This document shows positions 41,386 through 50,631 of a DNA stretch of 64,000 nt, piece after piece. The translations under genes and the position numbers were made by a program. Origin of the DNA: Chloroflexota bacterium. GTDB taxonomy: Bacteria; Chloroflexota; UBA11872; VXOZ01. Location: the NCBI GenBank assembly GCA_958295775.1, contig CATQHC010000002.1, forward strand, positions 1 through 64,000, read 5' to 3'. Each line of letters starts with the position of its first letter. The first letter of the stretch is position 1. Below the pieces are notes generated by a model that ran no database searches, was not told where the DNA came from, and worked only from the letters and a program-made list of their open reading frames with translations.

Positions 41386-43371
41386 CTAGTTGTCGACATA
41401 CCGCCAAACGGTGCCGCCCAGTGAAACGGCCCAAACGGCGTGATCATCGGCGTAGTTTGGCGAGACCAGCAAGGATACAATTGCCTTGTTGTCCAGCCCT
41501 TCGTTGATGTTGTGCCAGGTGAGTCCTTCGTCAGCGGACTTATAGACGCCGCGGCTGGTCCCGGCGTAAATGGTGGTATCGTTCTCGTAGTCAGGAGAGA
41601 TCGCGAGGCAGACCACCGCCGCGGTGGCTTCGCCAATGGCATCGCCTACCCACAGGTTCTTGCCGCGCCACATGGGGCGGAAGAACCGGGTTGCCGTCGC
41701 GATGAAGAAATTGCTGTAGTCTTCATCGGAACCGGAATAATTGGGCGGCATGGCAAAACTAATCCATTGCGCTCCCGTAGCATGGACGAGAATTCGCTTC
41801 CAGATTTCCCCGCCGTCTGCCGAACGCCAGACCGTAATCGTGCTGGCGTAGTCACCTTGGGAAGCGCGGAAAGTCCCGAGCAGCAGGGTAGTGTCTTCAG
41901 CAAAGTTTGGCGAGAGTGAAACGCCGATAACGTCTTCCTCGCCGAACGTCTCTTCGGCCCGCTCCCAAGACCGGCCCGCATCGCGGCTGAAGTAGAGTGC
42001 GCCCATAGGTCCGCCTGCCACGACAATGCCGTCATCTGCAAAGCTGTCGCCAACCGCAAGCACGCGGAGGTCGTCCGCATCTTCTTCTATGCCATCGTTG
42101 CTGGCTTGCCAGCTTTGTCCCCCGTCCGTGGAAATTGCAATGCCCTGATGAGTTGCTGCAAAAACGGTCGTATCACTTGCGTAGTTCGGCGAAACCAAGA
42201 GCGACGCAACTTGCATCTCTTCGATGCCCGCGCCTGCCGGCGCCCACGAAACGCCTCCGTCCGTCGAGCGCAGTAGGCCGTCTTCGAGACTTGTCGCAAA
42301 GAGCGACCCATCTGTGTGGCAATTGGGGGAGAGCGCCGTGCCGAGCAGCGAGCGCGCCGCGAGACCCGCGACGGCGGGCTCCCAATGCGCCGCATCGCCA
42401 TCGGCGCGCAGTACGCCTTCGCGATGAACACCCACTAAGACAATGTCGTCGGCACCGGTTCCGGTGGTGAGCAGGCAGAGCACGGATGCATCCTGCTCGA
42501 TGGTGCTTTCCCAAGTGGCGCCACCGTCCGTAGAACGGTACACGGCGCCTTCGGCCGTGCCCGCGTACGCAAGATCGTCCGCGGCGAAATTGGGCGACAG
42601 GCAGAGTGCGTTGATCGAAACGCTATCCAGGCCGCTGTTTGCTTCCTGCCAGTTAGTGCCGCCGTCGGTAGACTTAAAGACGCCCATGTCTTCAGTGCCG
42701 ACGAGAATGGTGCGGTCCTCCGCAAAGTGCGGCGACACAGCAATAGCCTGGATCGCCATGCTGTCAAGGCCTCTATCAACCAGCCGCCATGCGCGCCCTT
42801 CGTCGACCGTGCGATAGAGGCCGTCACCGCCCGCTACAAACGCCGTCTGGTCTTCCTGGAAGTCCGGCGAGATAGCGACTGCTTGGATATTCAACTCCAT
42901 GATGCCGAAGTTTGCCGAATTCCAGGTACGCCCGCGATTTGTGGACTTGAACACACCGTCATCCTGGGTGCCGGCAAACATGACACCGTCATCAGCGAAG
43001 TTTGGTGACACCGCCAAACTCGTCACAGACGCGGCGCCCTGCCAAAAGTCAAGCTGCTGCCACGTTTCGCCGCCATTGTCAGACCGATATACGCCGCCTT
43101 CCAACGCGCCGGCAAAGGCTACTTCATGATTCGCGACGTTTGGCGCAAATGCGAGTGCCTGAATGTAGGGGCTAGTAATGCCTTCATTTGAAATCTTCCA
43201 GGTTTTTCCTCCATCGTCAGAGAGGAATACTCCGGCCATGGTGCCGGCCAGCACCAGGTTGTTCTCGCTAAAACTAGGCGAAACGGCAAGCGACGCCACT
43301 GTTCCACCCAGGCGTTGGCCCACAACTTCCCATGCTTGCTTCTCCATCACTGTCAGCCCGGACTTACTCAT
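41386..43371 (-). CDS. Large Asp-box (BNR) propeller protein
   Basis: The 661-residue protein is made almost entirely of repeats of about 45-50 residues. Each starts near VSPNFAEDxxxxxGT and ends in an Asp box, for example LSDDGGKTW, YRSDNGGETW, KSTDGGTNW, YRSTDGGATW, LRSTDGGVSW and KSADEGLTW. Twelve or so copies suggest two beta-propellers or one large one. There is no signal peptide, so an internal role is likely, although such proteins often bind glycans outside the cell. No catalytic residues are recognised. The ATG at 43371 is preceded by AGGAAGGAGCATCG. The high identity between units points to recent internal expansion. Confidence 0.8.
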   Translation of the reverse strand: MSKSGLTVMEKQAWEVVGQRLGGTVASLAVSPSFSENNLVLAGTMAGVFLSDDGGKTWKISNEGITSPYIQALAFAPNVANHEVAFAGALEGGVYRSDNGGETWQQLDFWQGAASVTSLAVSPNFADDGVMFAGTQDDGVFKSTNRGRTWNSANFGIMELNIQAVAISPDFQEDQTAFVAGGDGLYRTVDEGRAWRLVDRGLDSMAIQAIAVSPHFAEDRTILVGTEDMGVFKSTDGGTNWQEANSGLDSVSINALCLSPNFAADDLAYAGTAEGAVYRSTDGGATWESTIEQDASVLCLLTTGTGADDIVLVGVHREGVLRADGDAAHWEPAVAGLAARSLLGTALSPNCHTDGSLFATSLEDGLLRSTDGGVSWAPAGAGIEEMQVASLLVSPNYASDTTVFAATHQGIAISTDGGQSWQASNDGIEEDADDLRVLAVGDSFADDGIVVAGGPMGALYFSRDAGRSWERAEETFGEEDVIGVSLSPNFAEDTTLLLGTFRASQGDYASTITVWRSADGGEIWKRILVHATGAQWISFAMPPNYSGSDEDYSNFFIATATRFFRPMWRGKNLWVGDAIGEATAAVVCLAISPDYENDTTIYAGTSRGVYKSADEGLTWHNINEGLDNKAIVSLLVSPNYADDHAVWAVSLGGTVWRYVDN

Positions 43372-43774
43372 CGATGCTCCTTCCTGAACCAGTCACTCTC
43401 ATAGTTGATTGCGTAATTGGCGCTTAATCCACTTGATCTCGATTTGGACACTCCAATACCAATACACTACGTATTGAATGGGAGTATACAGAGTGCAATG
43501 CGCAATTGGCAAAGCACATTAAAACTGCACCCGCCGTACGGGGGCGCGAAAGATACTCTTACATATGCTACTGTAATGCTACCAGACCGACAAGACAATT
43601 ACGAATTTAGCTGCCAGGCAACCTCACGCATTGCAAAACCGCTAGCAATTGTGGCATGTTTGTGCCGGTACTCCTTTAGTACCGAATAGTTACGGCTTTG
43701 CTAGCATTTGGCGCCGGGTTCATAGTCCCCGTACAAGCAAGGGCTGCAATCTGTGCTTCGCGGTGGAGGTGGAG
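43372..43774. other. Intergenic gap upstream of a comM relic
   Basis: AT-rich stretch with the promoter region of the Asp-box gene at its left end. Apart from a few short direct words I see nothing; reading frames here have no ribosome sites. Confidence 0.4.
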
Positions 43775-43879
43775 ATGCTGGCCAAGTTTATGGCTGCCAT
43801 GCTTGTAGGGCTGGACAGCGCCCAAGTTGAGGTAGAAGTTGATTGTGCTGGCGGCCTGCCGCTTACGGTGGTTGGCGGC
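43775..43879 (+). pseudogene. Relic copy of the start of comM
   Basis: ATG 43775 opens MLAKFMAAMLVGLDSAQVEVEVDCAGGLPLTVVGG, matching the first 35 residues of the intact ComM at 46035 (MLAKIMAATLVGLDSA, then QVEVEVDLADGLPSFVIVG). Similarity ends near 43879, and what follows is unrelated, ending at TAG 43925-43927. The nucleotide identity is only moderate, so the duplication is old or the relic came from a related strain. Confidence 0.75.
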
Positions 43880-44185
43880 GTGCTCGCTGGCTGGGTTTGG
43901 GACTTGATTATGCGGCCGCGGGCCTAGAGACGCGCGCGGAAATTGCAAAAAAAAGGACGGGCCCTACTTGCGCCCAATTGGCCGTGCGCACATGTCGAGC
44001 ACGGCAGGCACGGGTCCGAATTACGTGAGACCTATTGTTTGCCGGGCTTCAGCAGCCTGACTGGCGCACTGCACGCAGGTGCAGTAGGGCGGATGAGCCG
44101 CCCGCCGGTGTGATCTGTCGGCCATGATGCAAAGTGTAAATCAACCTGGATGGACATATTTCGGGCGAACCACGGGAGTGCCAAC
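43880..44185. other. Gap after the comM relic
   Basis: Contains a frame reading LGLGLDYAAAGLETRAEIAKKR that may be scrap from another lost gene. Farther right is a GC-rich stretch with the inverted words GCACGCAGGTGC and GGCGGATGAGCCGCC. No gene is called. Confidence 0.35.
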
Positions 44186-45748
44186 GTGAAGGTATCCAAC
44201 GTCAACACCACCGACATCAAGTCGGCGATCAAACTTGGTTGCCGGACGATGTCGAATGTGTTCAACGCCGACGACAACGACATCCCGTTCTTCGGTTCAG
44301 AGGTCCTTCCCAACCCCCGGCTCAGCTTTAGCAACGTCCACTCTGAGTCGCATGTGCCGGGCAGGCACCTGAACGCCCTGCTGAATGCCGAAGACGCGGC
44401 TGGCGTCTCAATCTCGGAAGAGGCGGTCGAAAAACACGCCGCAGCAGCCTTCTTCTCCTACTCCGGCCCCGTGCCTCTGCCCATGAACCGCGATCGCGTG
44501 GACGGACCAATCGAGAACTTCAACGATCACAACGTGCGAGAGGGAATGCATGCTCTTTACGCCCTGATCAAGTATCGAAACTCCGATAGGGCGAGGGAAG
44601 TGGCCGAATCCAGCATCGAGTTCATTCTCGATGCGTGGGACCCGGTGGACGGCTGGGACCGCGAAAGGATTGCGGCGGCCCACGGCATTCGCTGGACCCG
44701 CCAGAACACATTCATTACGGGAGTCGCCCGCGCCATCGGCCCGCTGGTCAAGTATTTCCGGGCCACCGGCTCGGGCAAGGCGCTCGAACTGGCGTCTCTC
44801 CTGGCCGAGAAGGCCACGACCGAGTTCTTCTTGCCGGACGGGTCGTATGACCGCGACAAGTTCGGCGCGCACACGCACTCGACGACCTGCGTCATGTCCT
44901 CTCTGGCGCAGCTTGCGGACCTGACCGGCGACGCCGCACTTCTGGTGCAAGTACGGGCCTTTGCCGACAACGGGCTGTGGGCGATCCGCGACGAATTGGG
45001 CTGGGTGATCGAGAGCAGCGCCGACGACAGCCCGGCCGACAAGGGCGAGGGCAACAACACCGGCGACATCGTCGAAACAGACCTGATACTCGGCCGGCAC
45101 GGATATCCCGGTTGTTTCCAGGACGCCGAAAGGATACTACGCGGGCACCTGTTGCCGTCCCAACTTCGCGACGCGGATTTCATCCCTGAACCTGCCAATC
45201 CGGCAGACGAAGATGGTCTGAGAAGCGTGAGAGAACGGCACTTGGGAGCGTTTGGGTTTCCGGCGCCGTACGGCCACCGCCCGCTTGGTCTCGAGCGGGT
45301 CAGCTTCAATATGGATATAGTCGGCGGAGTAGTCGGGACCCTCTGCGAAGTGCTTAGGGAGGGCGTCGTGACAGGGCCCGATGGCGTACGGGTGAACCTG
45401 CTGTTGGACCAGGATACGCCGGACGCGCGGGTGCAGGCGGGCGAATCGTCAGGCCGAGTGAGCGTGACGACCAGACACGCGGCGCCACTTTGGATCAGAT
45501 TGCCGCGGTGGGCCGACAGGTCTGCGTTGCAAGTCATTGGCGCCGACGACTACCTGGTATTGGGAGAACACTTGTTCATTGCCCAACCTGATCCGGGTAT
45601 ACCGATTTCACTGGAATACCCGGCGGCACGGACTGAAATTACGCTCGCTCACCGCACGCGTAACATCCGGACGGCTCTTGAAGGAGACGCGGTGGCGGCG
45701 ATGGACAATTTCGGCGCTGCACTGACGTTTTTCGACCCGCTTCACTGA
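44186..45748 (+). CDS. Glycosidase-like protein with an (alpha/alpha) barrel, GH127-like
   Basis: From GTG 44186, behind a well-spaced GGGAG, the product is 520 residues. The N-terminal two thirds are helical repeats of a six-hairpin type (HALYALIKYRNSDRAREVAES, RQNTFITGVARAIGPLVKYFRATG, TCVMSSLAQLADLTGD). The C-terminal third is beta-rich, with SGRVSVTTRHAAPLWIRLPRWAD typical of beta-L-arabinofuranosidase-type (GH127/DUF1680-like) proteins. Those enzymes use a Cys-Glu pair with zinc; I cannot identify it with confidence here. Activity is unproven, and an unsaturated-glucuronyl hydrolase fold is an alternative. No signal peptide. The gene stands alone between a comM relic and intact comM. Confidence 0.6.
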   Translation: MKVSNVNTTDIKSAIKLGCRTMSNVFNADDNDIPFFGSEVLPNPRLSFSNVHSESHVPGRHLNALLNAEDAAGVSISEEAVEKHAAAAFFSYSGPVPLPMNRDRVDGPIENFNDHNVREGMHALYALIKYRNSDRAREVAESSIEFILDAWDPVDGWDRERIAAAHGIRWTRQNTFITGVARAIGPLVKYFRATGSGKALELASLLAEKATTEFFLPDGSYDRDKFGAHTHSTTCVMSSLAQLADLTGDAALLVQVRAFADNGLWAIRDELGWVIESSADDSPADKGEGNNTGDIVETDLILGRHGYPGCFQDAERILRGHLLPSQLRDADFIPEPANPADEDGLRSVRERHLGAFGFPAPYGHRPLGLERVSFNMDIVGGVVGTLCEVLREGVVTGPDGVRVNLLLDQDTPDARVQAGESSGRVSVTTRHAAPLWIRLPRWADRSALQVIGADDYLVLGEHLFIAQPDPGIPISLEYPAARTEITLAHRTRNIRTALEGDAVAAMDNFGAALTFFDPLH

Positions 45749-46034
45749 CTGTGACACGTTGGCTGCGGCTGCGGGCCGACAGCGCGTAACATTCCTTCGG
45801 CGGAACAAATATTCGATTAGTGCCGGAGCCGGCGGTTTCCGCCGTTTGGGGGCGAAATTGCTTCTCGCTGGACAGGCGCTTCCCGCGAAGGGACTATGCA
45901 CCATTGACATCGGCGATATGCGGCAGAGAGCGCCGACGTAGCCATTTGCTTCATTCCTTACTTACGTGTACAAGTCCCCCGTACCTCTAGTGATGCATGT
46001 GTAGGACCGATTTAGCTGGACACTAGGATTCGGT

Positions 46035-47558
46035 ATGCTCGCCAAGATTATGGCTGCCACGCTGGTCGGGCTGGATAGCGCTCAAGTCGAGGTAGAAGTT
46101 GACCTTGCCGACGGGCTGCCCTCGTTCGTCATCGTCGGATTGCCGGATACGGCGGTGCAGGAAGCCCGCGAGCGAGTGCGCGCGGCCGTGCGCAACGCTG
46201 GCTTTGTCTTCCCGCAAAAGCGCGTTACCGTAAACCTCGCGCCTGCCGACGTTGCGAAAGAAGGCACCGGGCTCGACGTTGCCATTGCCATCGGCATCCT
46301 GGTAGCCAGCGGCCAGTTGCCCGCAGAGGGGTTGGAAGAATCGCTCTTTCTCGGCGAATTGGCGCTCGAAGGGGCACTGCGGCACACCAACGGCATTCTC
46401 CCGCTCGTGTCCAACGCGCGTGGCTGGGGCATACGGAACGTGTTCGTGCCTGAAGCCAACGGCGCGGAGGCGGCGATCATTGCCAGTCTGGCTGTCTATC
46501 CTACAACGCACCTGCGCCAACTGGTCTTACATTTGAACGGCTTGGAGTCGCTCGCCAGGGCGGGACCGCCGGATGCGTCTGACGATGACGCTGTTGAGTA
46601 CGACGTTGATCTGGCCGACGTGAAAGGCCAGGAGCACGCCAAGCGCGCCTTGGAAGTGGCCTGCAGCGGCGGCCACAATGTGCTCTTCTCCGGCCCGCCG
46701 GGCACCGGCAAATCGTTGCTGGCTCAAGCGGTTTCGTCGATATTGCCGCCGCTCTCGCTGGAAGAAGCGATTGAAGTCAGCAAGATCTACAGCGTGTGCG
46801 GGCTGTTGCAGCCGGATGAACCTTTGGCGTTGAAGCGTCCCTTTCGCGCACCCCATCACACCGTGTCACACGCGGGACTCGTGGGCGGCGGGCGCTTCCC
46901 GCGACCGGGTGAGATCAGCCAGGCGCATCGCGGTGTTCTGTTCCTCGATGAGATCCCCGAGTTTCCGAGCAACATGCTCGACATGTTGCGGCAGCCGTTA
47001 GAATCCGGCGCGGTGACGATATCGCGCGCGTCGGGCTCGCTGACGTTTCCGGCGCAGTTCTTGCTCATCGGCGCTATGAATCCCTGCCCGTGCGGCTGGT
47101 ACGGTGATCCGGTCCGCAACTGTACGTGCAATCCGGCCATCGTGACGCGTTACCAACGGAAACTCTCGGGTCCTTTGCTCGACCGCATTGACATTCACGT
47201 TGAAGTGCCGCGCGTTGAGTACGAAAAGCTGACCGAGGACCGGCGTGGTGAGTCTTCGGCAGAGGTGCGCAAGCGTGTCATCCGCGCCCGCCAGGTGCAA
47301 CTAGAACGCTTTGCCGACCTTTCTTTCACGACCAATGCCGAGATTGGGCCCCGCCACGTTCGCGAGTTTTGCGCGCTTCAAACCGAGGCGCAAGACTTGA
47401 TGCGCTCGGCAATGGATCGGATGCACCTCACTGCCCGCAGCTTTCATCGGGTGCTCAAGCTCGCTCGCACCATTGCGGATATGGACGAGGCGGATATTAT
47501 CGCCGTCCAGCACCTCGCCGAAGCGCTGCAATACCGACCCAAGCTAGACTCCCACTAA
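46035..47558 (+). CDS. comM: ComM/YifB-type Mg-chelatase-like AAA+ ATPase
   Basis: The 507-residue protein has the N-terminal ChlI-like domain (SFVIVGLPDTAVQEARERVRAAVRNAGF). The AAA+ core has Walker A GPPGTGKSLLAQA, Walker B VLFLDEIPEF and LDRIDIHVEVPRV. The C-terminal Mg-chelatase domain runs to the end (SFHRVLKLARTIADMDEADII). ComM helicases drive branch migration during natural transformation; many bacteria without known competence also carry it. The cysteines CPCGWYGDPVRNCTC form the zinc motif of the family. The ATG at 46035 opens the conserved N terminus. A relic of the same N terminus lies 2.2 kb upstream. Confidence 0.95.
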   Translation: MLAKIMAATLVGLDSAQVEVEVDLADGLPSFVIVGLPDTAVQEARERVRAAVRNAGFVFPQKRVTVNLAPADVAKEGTGLDVAIAIGILVASGQLPAEGLEESLFLGELALEGALRHTNGILPLVSNARGWGIRNVFVPEANGAEAAIIASLAVYPTTHLRQLVLHLNGLESLARAGPPDASDDDAVEYDVDLADVKGQEHAKRALEVACSGGHNVLFSGPPGTGKSLLAQAVSSILPPLSLEEAIEVSKIYSVCGLLQPDEPLALKRPFRAPHHTVSHAGLVGGGRFPRPGEISQAHRGVLFLDEIPEFPSNMLDMLRQPLESGAVTISRASGSLTFPAQFLLIGAMNPCPCGWYGDPVRNCTCNPAIVTRYQRKLSGPLLDRIDIHVEVPRVEYEKLTEDRRGESSAEVRKRVIRARQVQLERFADLSFTTNAEIGPRHVREFCALQTEAQDLMRSAMDRMHLTARSFHRVLKLARTIADMDEADIIAVQHLAEALQYRPKLDSH

Positions 47559-47850
47559 CCCCTGTCCGCCCCTCGCTTGTGCCTGCAAGCCGGATGGCTA
47601 TGTACGTCAACGCTCACTCTAGATATAGACGGGGCTATTGGCCGCGCGTGGGGCCCCTTGCGCATACTTTCACCAACTCCGGCCATCCAAGCCATTCTCT
47701 GTGAATCCATCGGTCTCATGGTGTGCCTTTGGCATTCAGAGACTAGGGCTGCGCGGTGCGCTATAGTATTAAGTACTCTTCGCGGAGCCCCGTTGGAGTA
47801 GACCGCTCTTCTGTTGCAGCACCCACGTATCGGATGCCGAGGAACCACCA

Positions 47851-49230
47851 GTGAACAACGACGCCAACGACCTCAAGAATAAGAGCAGCCACGCATCGCC
47901 TGCGGAGCACAGGCGGTTTCGTGTCTTGGGGTTATTCCAGGAATTTGCCCATGCGGAGGCATCCAGCGGCATTGTCTTGATGCTCTGCGTGATCGTGGCA
48001 ATTGTGTGGGCGAATTCTCCCTTCGGCTCATCATACTATGACCTTTGGCATCTGCACTTTGCCGTTGGGATAGGGGACTCTGTCTTCGATAAGCCCCTTG
48101 AATACTGGATCAACGACGGCCTGATGGTGATCTTCTTCTTCGTGGTCGGCTTGGAAATAAAGCGCGAGGTGATTGCGGGCGAACTGGCCTCACCCCGTCG
48201 CGCGATGCTGCCGATTATGGCCGCCGTCGGTGGGATGGTGGTGCCTGCGGCTATCTTCCTGTGGTTCAACCTGGGCGAACCGGGACAACGCGGCTGGGGC
48301 ATACCCATGGCAACAGACATTGCCTTTACGTTGGGTGTCATGGCGGTCCTGGGCAGCAGAGTGCCCACGCCCATCAAGGTTTTCCTCACCGCCCTGGCAA
48401 TTGTGGATGACATCGGCGCGGTGCTCGTAATCGCTATCTTCTATACCAGCGACATTTCGCTCATGGCGCTGGGCATCGCCGCGGTTTTCGTGCTGTTGCT
48501 CATTGCCGCCAACCGCTTGGGGATTCGCAGCACGCTGGTCTACATCCTCTTGGCCGCAGGCGGACTGTGGCCGGCCTTCATCCTGTCGGGGGTTCATCCG
48601 ACAGTGGCCGGTGTTATTGCCGCCTTCACGATCCCAGTGCGTCGACGCATCGACAGTGCGCAGTTTACAAACCTAAGCCGTGTCTACATCGACGAGTTCG
48701 ACCAGGCTTCGGACGACGGGGAGAGCGTGCTGGTCAATGAGGAGCAAGTCTCGCTGATGCGGTCGATCGAGCGTACTGCCTTGGGAGCCCAGTCGCCGTT
48801 GCAGCGCTTCGAGAGTACGCTCCATCCCTATACGGTCTTTGGCATAATGCCCCTATTTGCGCTGGCAAACGCCGGAGTCGCGATAAGTGCAGACTTGTCG
48901 AGTCTCGTGGAAGAGCCACTGGCGCAGGGCGTGGCGTTGGGACTGATCGTGGGCAAGCCCCTTGGCATCATGCTCTTTTCCGTGGTGGCAGTGCGGCTGG
49001 GCCTGGCCGCGCTACCCAGCCGCGTGCACTGGACTCACGTGCTGGGCGCCGGGTGCCTCGCGGGAATTGGCTTCACAATGTCGCTGTTCATTGCAAACCT
49101 GGCGCTCGGCGGCACAGAACTGCTTGAGAACGCGAAGGTCAGCATTCTCGTAGGGTCGTTGCTCGCCGGCGTGCTCGGCTGGATGGTATTTCAATTTGCC
49201 CCGCGCTTTGGCAGCAGCGAGGGCGACTAG
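47851..49230 (+). CDS. nhaA: Na+/H+ antiporter NhaA
   Basis: The 459-residue transporter has about twelve membrane helices. Key residues are in MATDIAFTLGV (Asp of the funnel) and IVDDIGAVLVIAIFY (the Asp-Asp pair that binds Na+ in TM5), and a lysine in TM10 is expected near GKPLGIM. It exchanges internal Na+ for external protons and controls pH and salt, consistent with a marine lifestyle. The start is GTG 47851; the family signature GLFQEFAHAEASSGIVL begins about 26 residues in. A 60-residue acidic insertion between TM helices (DEFDQASDDGESVLVNEEQ) is also seen in non-enteric NhaA. No nhaR regulator is adjacent. Confidence 0.95.
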   Translation: MNNDANDLKNKSSHASPAEHRRFRVLGLFQEFAHAEASSGIVLMLCVIVAIVWANSPFGSSYYDLWHLHFAVGIGDSVFDKPLEYWINDGLMVIFFFVVGLEIKREVIAGELASPRRAMLPIMAAVGGMVVPAAIFLWFNLGEPGQRGWGIPMATDIAFTLGVMAVLGSRVPTPIKVFLTALAIVDDIGAVLVIAIFYTSDISLMALGIAAVFVLLLIAANRLGIRSTLVYILLAAGGLWPAFILSGVHPTVAGVIAAFTIPVRRRIDSAQFTNLSRVYIDEFDQASDDGESVLVNEEQVSLMRSIERTALGAQSPLQRFESTLHPYTVFGIMPLFALANAGVAISADLSSLVEEPLAQGVALGLIVGKPLGIMLFSVVAVRLGLAALPSRVHWTHVLGAGCLAGIGFTMSLFIANLALGGTELLENAKVSILVGSLLAGVLGWMVFQFAPRFGSSEGD

Positions 49231-49284
49231 CGCGGGAAGAAGCGGAACGCAAGGTTGCCGGGCTCCAGGCGATCCGAAGCGGTC

Positions 49285-50616
49285 CTATCCGAAGAGGCGC
49301 GTGAGATTGCTGGGGATCTTGCCGGATGCGAGCGACTTCATCATCGTCTGCATCTTGCGGAAGTTGCCGAGGAGTTGGTTGACTTCGGCTGGCGAGGTAC
49401 CGCTGCCGGCTGCAATCCGCCGCCGTCGCGATCCGTCGATGATAGTTGGGTTGCGTCTCTCATCCGGCGTCATGGAATAGATTATTGCCTCAACGCGTGC
49501 GAATTGGCGTTCGTCCATGGCCGCGGCCATGGCGGGGTTGCGCATGAACTGGCTCGCACCCGGGACCATCTCCATGATCTGTCCCAGCGAGCCCATCTTC
49601 TTGATATGCTGCAACTGCTCGACAAAGTCCTCCAAAGTAAAACTGGCGGTACGCAGTTTCTTCTCTATGGCGGCAGCTTGCTCTGCGTCGATGGTCTCTT
49701 CCGCGCGTTCGATGAGACTCAGCACGTCTCCCATGCCCAATATGCGGGAGGCCAGGCGGTCCGGGTAGAAGGGATCGAGCGGCTCGATCTTCTCGCCGCT
49801 GCCCAAGAATCTGATGGGGATGCCGGTGACACTGCGCACGGAAAGCGCCGCGCCTCCGCGCGCGTCACCGTCGGTCTTTGTAAGGATAAGTCCTGTAACG
49901 GACACCTGTTCGTGGAACGCCTGCGCGACGTTTACGGCTTCCTGGCCCGTCATGGCATCGGCTACCAGCAGGACTTCCTGCGGTGAAATGGCCTCAGCGA
50001 TTTCGCGGACTTCAGCCATCATTTCCGCATCGATCTGGAGCCGACCGGCGGTGTCAACGATCACGACCCCTAACCGCTCGTCGCGTGCGCGCTCGACGGC
50101 TTTTTCGGCGATGGTGCGGGGCGACTGTGTCGTGCCCATCGCGTGCACCGGCACGTCTATCTGCTTGCCAATGGTCTGAAGCTGATCGATCGCCGCAGGA
50201 CGATAGATGTCCGCCGCGGCAAGCAGGCACCGCTGCCCTTGCTTGCGCAGCGCAAGCGCGAGTTTGCCGGCCGCGGTGGTCTTGCCCGAGCCCTGGAGGC
50301 CGACCAGCACAATGACGTGCGGCGGCGAGCCGGTAAGCGCGAGGGGGACAGGTTCGCCCAGCAAGCTGATGAGTTCTTCGTGAACAATCTTGACGACTTG
50401 CTGCCCCGGCGTGAGACTCTCCAAGACCTCGGCGCCCACGGCACGCTCGCGCAGCGACTTGAGAAAACCGCGCACGACCTTGAAATTGACGTCGGCCTCG
50501 AGCAGCGCGAATCGAACTTCGCGCAAGGCTGCGTCCACGTCGGATTCGCTCAGTTTGCCGCGTCCGCGCAGCTTCTGAAAAACGCCTTGCAGGCGATCGG
50601 AAAGAGTTTCAAACAT
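49285..50616 (-). CDS. ffh: Signal recognition particle protein Ffh
   Basis: The 443-residue GTPase starts at ATG 50616 with MFETLSDRLQGVFQKLRGRGKL. The NG domain has GLQGSGKTTAAGKLAL, AADIYRPAAIDQL, VDTAGRLQID and TKTDGDARGGAALS. The M domain is Met-rich (IMEMVPGASQFMRNPAMAAAMDERQF to MMKSLASG). It binds signal sequences of nascent proteins and 4.5S RNA and hands ribosomes to FtsY. A GTG nine bases upstream would add three residues. The gene follows the nucleotidyltransferase gene by 15 bp on the same strand, downstream of ftsY. The 4.5S RNA gene was not found. Confidence 0.97.
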   Translation of the reverse strand: MFETLSDRLQGVFQKLRGRGKLSESDVDAALREVRFALLEADVNFKVVRGFLKSLRERAVGAEVLESLTPGQQVVKIVHEELISLLGEPVPLALTGSPPHVIVLVGLQGSGKTTAAGKLALALRKQGQRCLLAAADIYRPAAIDQLQTIGKQIDVPVHAMGTTQSPRTIAEKAVERARDERLGVVIVDTAGRLQIDAEMMAEVREIAEAISPQEVLLVADAMTGQEAVNVAQAFHEQVSVTGLILTKTDGDARGGAALSVRSVTGIPIRFLGSGEKIEPLDPFYPDRLASRILGMGDVLSLIERAEETIDAEQAAAIEKKLRTASFTLEDFVEQLQHIKKMGSLGQIMEMVPGASQFMRNPAMAAAMDERQFARVEAIIYSMTPDERRNPTIIDGSRRRRIAAGSGTSPAEVNQLLGNFRKMQTMMKSLASGKIPSNLTRLFG

Positions 50617-50631
50617 CGCGGGCACTCACGA

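Noticed and set aside
41386-43371. Sialidase enzyme
   Set aside because: Asp boxes alone do not give activity; the arginine triad and catalytic Tyr/Glu are not evident and there is no export signal.
44408-45537. Long minus-strand frames in the glycosidase-like region
   Set aside because: Composition shadows; the plus frame has a ribosome site and family-like sequence.
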